From: Gayadomonas joobiniege G7
GTDB taxonomy: Bacteria > Pseudomonadota > Gammaproteobacteria > Enterobacterales > Alteromonadaceae
DNA: 64,000 bases
Reading direction: 5' to 3'
Assembly: GCF_000300815.1 (NCBI RefSeq)
Contig: NZ_AMRX01000006.1
Coordinates: 682,001-746,000, forward strand
Shown: one piece after another, positions 57,548 to 64,000 of the stretch
Layout of the letters: each line of letters opens with the position of its first letter
Position numbering within the stretch: position 1 is the first letter of the stretch
The notes under the pieces: model-generated
Told to the model about the DNA's origin: nothing
The model's database searches: none
What the model saw: the letters and a program-made list of their open reading frames with translations, nothing else
Position numbers and translations under genes: made by a program

Positions 57548-59593
57548 TTAGAAATCGTAAGTAACAGAAACACGAATGTCGCGACCGGCTTCGTACGGAC
57601 CTCTCACCCCGTCAAAGCCGTCAACAGCGCTATAGTCACCAACGCTTGAGTGGTCTATATACAATTTATCAAACAAATTAGTCACGGCTATGTTTAACTG
57701 TAAATCTGCGGTAAGCGTCCAATCTGCGTATACATCCACTGTGGTGTAATTTGGTTTTTTAAGATCGTATATAGAATCTGTCCATCCTTTATCTACGGCT
57801 TGATGCAAGGTTTTTATGGTCAACTCGTTTACGTGAGTAATGTTTACTCCCATGTTGATGTCGCTATTTAGGGTATAATCCATACCTAACACCAAGCTGT
57901 CACCGCGACTGTTACCTAAACCTACAAACTCGTATCCGTTTATGTCGATTTTATCATAATCAACCGAATAAATGCCGTCGCGCGGAGCTAGCTCAGTGTC
58001 TGTATGAGAATAGCCAACTAAAAAGTCGAACGAGCCCCACTGATAAGCAACATCAAATTCAAAACCTTCGGTGCTTAAATCACCAATGTTGTTATAGATA
58101 GAACTGCCTTCAAACCCCGTAAATAATACATCGTTAATTTTTGAACGAAATACACTGGCTCTGGCATGCAAGCCTTTTAAACGATATTCGATTGCAGCCT
58201 CTACATTAACAACGGTTTCAGGCACTACATCAGCAGAAACAACAGGCGCATCACTGCCATCATACAAGTACTCGTCTAATGTAAAACCGTCACCAATTTC
58301 TTTGCCTCGCGCCGCTTCAGCAAACCCTAATGCAAGCTTCCATTGCTCGTTGATGCGATAATCTAAACCAAGATTAAAACTGACTTCGCTGTCGTTTAAT
58401 CCTGCTGGACTGTCAGTAACAGGGTCACCATAATATTCATCTATTAAAATATTTTGTTGAAAATCGTAGTCATCAAACCGCATCCCATAACTTAACAATA
58501 GTTGGTCGGTAATGTCGCTATGTGCTTGAATATATAAACCTAGTACACTGCCCTCTTCGCTGTTTTCTGGCGAACCGTCAGCGGGGCCGCTTTCTACTTT
58601 ATCGTTTCGGTAATCAATACCATAGATCAAACTGTGAGCACCAAACTCACTAGTGTTACGTATATCAAAACCATGGGTGTCTATGTCGGCTAACCAAGCA
58701 AATCGACCACCAATAAATGACGAACTGGTTTGATAGGCTGTCGCTTGGATATAAACAAGATTACTGTGATCATAACGGTAATTTGCAACCCAAGTTTCTC
58801 GTTCGGCTTCGCTGTCGTAAAGCGGTGATCCTTCCGCCACATACCAGTTTGGCCGCGCCGAAAATTGACCTTTTTCGTCTCGCTTTTCAAAACTAACAGA
58901 CAGATATTGCTTGTTAGTTAACATACCGCTGGTTTTTAAAAATACAAGATCCTGATCAGCAGCAGTGCCATAAATGGTGTTTCCATCCCCATCTTCCATG
59001 TTGTCACGGTCGATGGTACTAAAATAGCCCAGTACGCCCCAGTTTTCGGTTAAACGGCCATAACCGGTTGCACTATATCTGTGCCCGTCGTTACTAAAAT
59101 AACTGGCTTTTAAACGGCCGCCTGCTTGTTCGTCACCCGTTAAAAAATCACTGGCATCTTTTGTTTTAAAACGAATTGCACCACCAATAGCCCCTGGGCC
59201 ACTAGTTGCCTCACCTGCCCCGGCTTGCACATCAATTTGTTTTAACAAGTCTGGATCTAACGTTACCCGACCAATGTGGTGAAACAAGGTTGATGTTTGT
59301 TGGGCACCGTCTACAGTGACATTTAAATAAGCGTCTTCTAAACCACGCACATAAATTTTTTGTGCAACGCCAACCGAACCACCCACACTAACCGAAGGCG
59401 ACTTGCGAAAAATGTCTTCTAAATCGTTTGCTTGCAAGCTTTCAATATCTTGTTTGGTAATACTTAAGTTAGTTGCAGAGCCAACGACAGCAACACGCTC
59501 AATTTTATTTTCTTTTTCTGTTTGTTCTGTTTGCGCGTATGTATTAGCCGTTGCTGCACACATGGCAGCAAATAAAACTGATTTTTTCATCAT
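57548..59593 (-). CDS. TonB-dependent outer-membrane receptor
   Basis: The protein has 681 residues with signal peptide MMKKSVLFAAMCAATANTYA. A plug domain spans about 35-150 (ITKQDIESLQANDLEDIFRKSPSVSV, KIYVRGLEDAYLNVTVDGAQQ, GAGEATSGPGAIGGAIRF), then a 22-strand barrel ending in VSVTYDF with the usual terminal Phe. The barrel start has the family TonB motifs. The ligand is probably a ferric siderophore or heme, judged from the PepSY neighbour and a Fur-like box upstream, not from sequence specifics. Confidence 0.9.
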   Translation of the reverse strand: MMKKSVLFAAMCAATANTYAQTEQTEKENKIERVAVVGSATNLSITKQDIESLQANDLEDIFRKSPSVSVGGSVGVAQKIYVRGLEDAYLNVTVDGAQQTSTLFHHIGRVTLDPDLLKQIDVQAGAGEATSGPGAIGGAIRFKTKDASDFLTGDEQAGGRLKASYFSNDGHRYSATGYGRLTENWGVLGYFSTIDRDNMEDGDGNTIYGTAADQDLVFLKTSGMLTNKQYLSVSFEKRDEKGQFSARPNWYVAEGSPLYDSEAERETWVANYRYDHSNLVYIQATAYQTSSSFIGGRFAWLADIDTHGFDIRNTSEFGAHSLIYGIDYRNDKVESGPADGSPENSEEGSVLGLYIQAHSDITDQLLLSYGMRFDDYDFQQNILIDEYYGDPVTDSPAGLNDSEVSFNLGLDYRINEQWKLALGFAEAARGKEIGDGFTLDEYLYDGSDAPVVSADVVPETVVNVEAAIEYRLKGLHARASVFRSKINDVLFTGFEGSSIYNNIGDLSTEGFEFDVAYQWGSFDFLVGYSHTDTELAPRDGIYSVDYDKIDINGYEFVGLGNSRGDSLVLGMDYTLNSDINMGVNITHVNELTIKTLHQAVDKGWTDSIYDLKKPNYTTVDVYADWTLTADLQLNIAVTNLFDKLYIDHSSVGDYSAVDGFDGVRGPYEAGRDIRVSVTYDF

Positions 59594-60026
59594 GTTTTCC
59601 CGAATTCCGAATTGTTATTTTAATTAAACGCAAATCATTCTCACTAAGTTTTAAATAAAAAGAAAGCACTTTTACAATTGTTACGAATGCAGAAAATAAG
59701 TAAAAAATAAACAACCTGATCAACGCGAACTCTTTTAATTAGCCGTTGATTTTAGCGTTGATATAAATCCCCAATGAAGTATGACCGATGCAACTTACCC
59801 TCCATATTTAGAAACAAAAACGTTATTGGGTTGCTGGATTTAGGTTCGGTGTTGGAAAGGTACTGAATGTTTGAGGGGGACAGGTTGTGCTAACTCATCC
59901 ACAAAACCGCCTGTATGGCAATGAATAGTCAGCCTATGATGATTTCCATAGTACAAACAAGCGGATGGAACAAAATATTCCACCCGCTTTTTATCAAAGC
60001 CAAGGTTTATTTACTCACCTGTTTAA
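59594..60026. promoter_or_regulatory. Intergenic region: Fur-like box and bidirectional hairpin
   Basis: TGAGAATGATTTGCG (minus strand of 59630-59644) matches the Fur 7-1-7 consensus at 10 of 14 positions, 37 nt before the receptor start. Elsewhere in these 433 nt only the hairpin at 59961-59988 is notable. Confidence 0.5.
59961..59993. terminator. Hairpin with plus-strand T-run after the GH50-like gene
   Basis: GCGGATGGAA (59961-59970) and TTCCACCCGC (59979-59988) pair with one mismatch, extended by AA/TT, and TTTTT follows on the plus strand. It is 39 nt past the minus-strand GH50-like stop and could end that gene, but the U-tract favours the plus strand, where no gene is known. Confidence 0.5.
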
Positions 60027-62225
60027 TTAATTAGATCTTGTGTGGGCATCCTCATCAATTTGAATGGTATTTAGCTTTTTAGGCTTTTTCGGCTCAACTA
60101 ATTTATCATTAGCTGCGGCTTCGCTGCGAAAGTCGTAAAAACGATAACCGACTTCTTTTATGCTTTTTACCAACTCAGGGAAAGGTTTATCAGCCAAATC
60201 AACAATGCCCACATTGTAGTTTTCGCCATCGCCGCGGCCAGTTGGCGGCTGCTCTGCGTATTGAAACCAATGAGTGCCAACAATATAAGGGTTAAGCAGC
60301 GCACTATCTAAGTACTCTGTATATAACTCTGCACGATGTGATTGGCTTTTAGCTTCAACAACCCCTAAGTGCAAAGCCCCTCTATCAAGTGAACCAAAAT
60401 GAAATTCGCCAATTAAAATGGGCTTATCAACGCCTTTTGGCAAACCAACATTTTGTACATTGTACTGGTATTTGTTCATGCTGATCACATCTGAGTACTC
60501 AGCGGCGGTGCGGATCACGGTATCACTGTTTGCCCAAGCTAAACGACAGCCTAAATACAGTGCGTTGGGTGCGATTTTTTTAAGTTCGCTGCGAACCGTT
60601 GAAAAATAGGTTTGCACTATTTTTTTATAAAATGCGCTAATATCATCCCAAGCTTTGCTTTGATTCGGTGCTTGCGTGGTAATTAACAGGTCTTGCCAAC
60701 TGCTATGCTGAGTGCCCCATTTTTGATTAAGCAAAGCAATGTTTTTATACTTTTGTTTTAAGTCGTTTATAAACTCAATTTTAGCCGGCTGATCAGCAGG
60801 GCTTTGCAAAGTGGCAACGGCTAACGATCCTTCCGCGCCCCACGAGAGTTCATTTTCGACAAAAAACCCTAATAAATATGGGTCATCAATCGTATGTTCC
60901 CGGTTTGATAAGGCCTTTTTCAACTGACGCTTAAAACTTGGGTCAAAAACATCATGAAACTTACCCCAATACCCTTTAGAGGCTTCAATTTTTTTAGTCC
61001 CTCTAACCCAAACAGTTTCGGTATAAGGCGTAATCCCATCTGTTATAAGCTGCTTATCCGAGGCAACACCCAAAGTATTCATACCCCAGCTTCGAAGTCT
61101 GGCGTGAGTCACTTCGGCAAATTCATCCCGCCAGTTTTGACCGTATTTTTGATACAGATTAGAGGCGGTAAAGTTGTAAGTTTCACGTTCAGGCAAGGTT
61201 TTATAATAGCCGTGCGAGGCGCGTCCTGCTTTGCCATAAAATTGAGCAAACTCTGAATCTTTAGCTGGCAGCCATTCAAAATAATCTTCTCGGTCTGTGA
61301 TGCCTGTTATCGCGGTGCCCATATTTACAACACCAACGCCGTGCGACCAAAATAAACGTCCGTTAGGATCAACAAACCACCAAGCTCCGTCGTATTTTTC
61401 TACTCTAAAAAACCCACTCGCGGTGAGTTTAGGACCATTTTTCCAGCCGCCATATTTATTAAATTCAGCAGGTCCGGGTTGTGCTTTAAGTGCGCGTTTT
61501 TCTTCTTGTGCTTGTTGTTTTAAATCGTCAACAGAGAGCGTTTTCCCTGGCCAATGGGCATGTTTATATTGCCCAAAACGATCAACAAAAGGTAAAAAAC
61601 CATCGGGTTCCACCCAACGAACAGGGTTAGTTGCACGTATGTTATCTATCAGCAGTTTATGTTCATTACTGGGGTAGTTAATGGTTATTTTTACCTGCTC
61701 GATAGCCGATAAGTCCGACTTTGCTTCGCCGGGTGCCGCTCGCATGGCTTTAAGGTTTAACGGTTTGGTAAATCGCCATGGGGTAGTAATAATATCATCA
61801 GACACAGTTTTAGTTTCGCCTGGTGCGAGGTCAAACCGAATTTCCATCTGCCAAGCTTCCATGCCATCCGCTGGGTCACCCACTTTAAATATAATCCGCG
61901 CTGGATGCTCACCAGCATTGGTTATATCCATTTTTACGTGGTAATAATTATTTAAATCCCAGCTACCTTGTGGGCGTTTAATTGTTACACCGGGTGCGCC
62001 TGAACGGATGCCAGTTTCAACCAACAATTGTGTTGAGCCATTTTTATTAAGCAATTTTGCTTTGGCATCATTAGTTATCACAGAGCTTAAATCAAAACCT
62101 TGCTCAAAGTTAAACAAGGTAATGCCATCAGGCACGGCTGTGGATGAAGCGGACCAAACATTCGCAGATAACAAGCACCCAGTTAAACTTGCGTACTTTA
62201 GCCAATTTAAAGGAGCTTTTTGCAT
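60027..62225 (-). CDS. GH50-like secreted glycoside hydrolase (agarase-type)
   Basis: The protein has 732 residues with signal peptide (to about 25, SANVWSA). Residues about 35-200 form a carbohydrate-binding-like beta domain (ITLFNFEQGFDLSSV, KLLIDNIRAT). The TIM-barrel part begins GFFRVEKYDGAWWFVDPNGRLF, as in GH50 beta-agarases. Proposed acid/base Glu459 is in VENELSWG and nucleophile Glu607 in IGEFHFGSLDRG, with the GH50-like ending GRGDGENYNVGIVDLADKPFPEL. AAAGG lies 9 nt before the ATG. The substrate could be agarose or a related galactan; other GH-A families are not excluded. Confidence 0.72.
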   Translation of the reverse strand: MQKAPLNWLKYASLTGCLLSANVWSASSTAVPDGITLFNFEQGFDLSSVITNDAKAKLLNKNGSTQLLVETGIRSGAPGVTIKRPQGSWDLNNYYHVKMDITNAGEHPARIIFKVGDPADGMEAWQMEIRFDLAPGETKTVSDDIITTPWRFTKPLNLKAMRAAPGEAKSDLSAIEQVKITINYPSNEHKLLIDNIRATNPVRWVEPDGFLPFVDRFGQYKHAHWPGKTLSVDDLKQQAQEEKRALKAQPGPAEFNKYGGWKNGPKLTASGFFRVEKYDGAWWFVDPNGRLFWSHGVGVVNMGTAITGITDREDYFEWLPAKDSEFAQFYGKAGRASHGYYKTLPERETYNFTASNLYQKYGQNWRDEFAEVTHARLRSWGMNTLGVASDKQLITDGITPYTETVWVRGTKKIEASKGYWGKFHDVFDPSFKRQLKKALSNREHTIDDPYLLGFFVENELSWGAEGSLAVATLQSPADQPAKIEFINDLKQKYKNIALLNQKWGTQHSSWQDLLITTQAPNQSKAWDDISAFYKKIVQTYFSTVRSELKKIAPNALYLGCRLAWANSDTVIRTAAEYSDVISMNKYQYNVQNVGLPKGVDKPILIGEFHFGSLDRGALHLGVVEAKSQSHRAELYTEYLDSALLNPYIVGTHWFQYAEQPPTGRGDGENYNVGIVDLADKPFPELVKSIKEVGYRFYDFRSEAAANDKLVEPKKPKKLNTIQIDEDAHTRSN

Positions 62226-62389
62226 AAATTTATACCTTTAAGTTAAAAAAATTAAATAACTAATATCGCAATTTTGTGTTCGATGGACTTTATCCCCCAC
62301 ACAAGTTGTCAACATTATACATTTAATATTCATCTTAACAATAAATTTACGACCTATACAAATTCCAGTCTCGCTGACTAGTACTAGCA

Positions 62390-64000
62390 CTACGGCTGCT
62401 TAGAATTTGGTTCTATATACAGGTAATAATAATGTCCGGTCTGCTGGTTAGCTGTTGTAAACCAAGCACTTATTTTTTGTAAGCCCGATGGCAAATTAAC
62501 TATAAATTCGGTACTGATTGCGTTGGCTAACGCCTTCGTTTCTAATCTTTTATCACCTATGGTTAAATAAGCACGTTCAATTTGTATTGCCTTGTTTTTA
62601 AAACGATAAAAATAATAGTTTTTATGATGTTTTTTCGCGTCAAGCTCAAATTCGTCTGGTGTCTTATCAGCCGCTAAGTTCAGCTCCCGAGGCCAACGGC
62701 TGAGTGTTATTTTGTATTCACCCGGTGATTGCACATCGATGTAGCTATATCCATTTTTTAACATGCGTGCACGACGAACTTCAAACTGACTATACGCAGG
62801 CTGACCAATATTTAATAAATTTTGCGGCGTGATCACAGTGGTATACTGTTTTTCTGGATAAATGACAAAGGGATACTGGCTATCATCTGCAAATTCGATC
62901 TCTTGCCACCAATTTAAATAAGCTTTATTTAATTGTGCCATTACTTTGGGATATTTGGTGGATAGATCATTTTTTTGCGCTATATCACTGGCTTGATATA
63001 GCTCTGTATTAACCATTCGCCAATTGTCAGTTAGAACTGCGTATTTTTGAAATTTGACTAGATGCCCATCATCCACTCCATTTTCACGGCCCTGGTGATG
63101 AACAAATAAAGTTCTCTGCGGATATTGCTTTGTGTTATTTTTCGTTAGATAAGGGGCTAAACTGATGCCATCAAAATCAATTGATTGGTTAAGGTTAAGA
63201 CCGCACATATCAATTAAGGTAGGCAATATATCAAAGTGAGCCGTTAACGGCTCGAAAACTGCCTGATGTTTGTAACCACCTGCTGGCCAATGTAGATATA
63301 AAAAGGCTCTGTGGCCGCCTTTATATACTGATCCTTTGCGACCCCGCATACCTGCATTGTAACCATCTTTAACCCAGCCATTCGCATTTTTTTTGCCTTT
63401 GATATCGGCTAAAGTAACACCATGTCCTGTGCCATTATCATTTAAAAATAATAAAATAGTATTTTGTTCAATTGACAGCGCTCTGAGTTTGTTACGCAAC
63501 CGTCCGATGTTTTCATCTATGTTTGCAATCATGCCATAAAAATTGGCCCGCTTATCTGGGATCTCAGGATTATTGCGATACGGTTTAGCGTATTTTTCTG
63601 GTACATTCAGTGGACTATGTGGTGCATTTAACGACAGATAAATAAAAAAAGGATTGTTTCTATTTTGCTCAATGTAATCTATGGTTTCATTAAACCATAC
63701 ATCCGTTGCATATCCGTTAGCTTGCTCAGGTTCGCCATTACGAAAATAAATATCATCATATAAATCATTGCCCCAGTAATCAGGCGTTTCGCTAATAGAG
63801 CCCCCACCGTGGATGAAAGAGGTTTTAAATCCTCTGTCTTGAGGTCGATACGGGTAATTATCCCCTAAGTGCCATTTACCAAAAATGGCGGTTTCATAAT
63901 CATTATTTTTAAATACGTCGGCCATTGTCATCTCACCTTTTGCAAGATGATGACGGCTTGCGTAGGTTAACCACACCCCAACTTTAGTTGAGTATTTACC
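62390..64000 (-). CDS. Sulfatase, partial (5' end beyond window)
   Basis: The frame is open to the right edge; the first visible residues are GKYSTKVGVWLTYASRHHL, which normally follow the CxPSR motif by 10-15 residues, so that motif lies outside. 537 codons are present. Sulfatase blocks are YETAIFGKWHLGDNYPY, FFIYLSLNAPHSPLNVP, LLFLNDNGTGHG and HFDILPTLIDMCGL. A C-terminal beta domain of about 120 residues follows (YSYIDVQSPGEYKITLSRWP). It is co-directional with the GH50-like gene, 164 nt before it, and probably acts on the same polysaccharide. Confidence 0.88.
   Translation of the reverse strand, partial: GKYSTKVGVWLTYASRHHLAKGEMTMADVFKNNDYETAIFGKWHLGDNYPYRPQDRGFKTSFIHGGGSISETPDYWGNDLYDDIYFRNGEPEQANGYATDVWFNETIDYIEQNRNNPFFIYLSLNAPHSPLNVPEKYAKPYRNNPEIPDKRANFYGMIANIDENIGRLRNKLRALSIEQNTILLFLNDNGTGHGVTLADIKGKKNANGWVKDGYNAGMRGRKGSVYKGGHRAFLYLHWPAGGYKHQAVFEPLTAHFDILPTLIDMCGLNLNQSIDFDGISLAPYLTKNNTKQYPQRTLFVHHQGRENGVDDGHLVKFQKYAVLTDNWRMVNTELYQASDIAQKNDLSTKYPKVMAQLNKAYLNWWQEIEFADDSQYPFVIYPEKQYTTVITPQNLLNIGQPAYSQFEVRRARMLKNGYSYIDVQSPGEYKITLSRWPRELNLAADKTPDEFELDAKKHHKNYYFYRFKNKAIQIERAYLTIGDKRLETKALANAISTEFIVNLPSGLQKISAWFTTANQQTGHYYYLYIEPNSKQP

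Noticed and set aside
1-64000. CRISPR arrays, prophage or integron
   Set aside because: No regularly spaced direct repeats, Cas, integrase or phage structural genes were seen.

Overview
The window is about 40% GC chromosomal DNA from a marine gammaproteobacterium, most likely an Alteromonadales member (Alteromonadaceae, perhaps Catenovulum-like). This is inferred from the SdhCDAB/SucABCD/GltA block, a sodium-type PomAB stator, DUF3080, and a polysaccharide cluster with sulfatases and a GH50-type enzyme. No 16S gene is present, so the genus is a guess.

Positions 1-26.2 kb are conserved core genome: aroF-tyrA-GST; a VanZ-like gene overlapping panE, which appears to start at ATT; thiI; pomAB; xseB-ispA-dxs-marR; a putative TIM-barrel hydrolase; the sdhCDAB-sucABCD block with gltA divergent; and a MATE pump overlapping a DUF3080 lipoprotein. 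A tRNA-Val(GAC) lies at 26.4 kb.

Positions 26.5-40.2 kb are accessory and decaying: a SIMPL protein, a frameshifted DUF6880 gene, a ThuA-like protein, a PAS-AraC regulator and a 1057-residue lipoprotein of the planctomycete 'membrane-bound dehydrogenase plus heme-binding domain' type. Next come the collapsed remains of an ECF42-type sigma factor, YCII and PhnB/VOC cassette, two unrecognised genes, a ParD-like gene overlapping a second-type methionine aminopeptidase, an unknown lipoprotein, and a TonB-receptor 5' end cut by an IS21-family remnant.

Positions 40.4-54.3 kb form a carbohydrate/sulfatase cluster. It holds a GH9-like secreted enzyme, an SGNH hydrolase, and a four-gene minus-strand operon (PSD1/DUF1549-DUF1553 lipoprotein, Tat-type DUF1501 protein, DUF2231-cytochrome-LRR membrane protein, NHL-repeat protein) typical of Planctomycetes. 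A Cys-type sulfatase is divergent from that operon, followed by a ruined second sulfatase and the tail of a cytochrome gene.

Positions 54.3-59.6 kb are an iron-type module: an OmpR/histidine-kinase pair facing a PepSY membrane protein and a TonB receptor, with Fur-like sites at both outer ends. Positions 60-64 kb hold a GH50-like enzyme and a sulfatase that runs off the end.

The most noteworthy items are the PVC-type redox operon in a gammaproteobacterium, the ParD-like/MAP pair, the ATT start of panE, TyrA with a truncated mutase domain, and a cluster of gene fossils confined to 27-54 kb.
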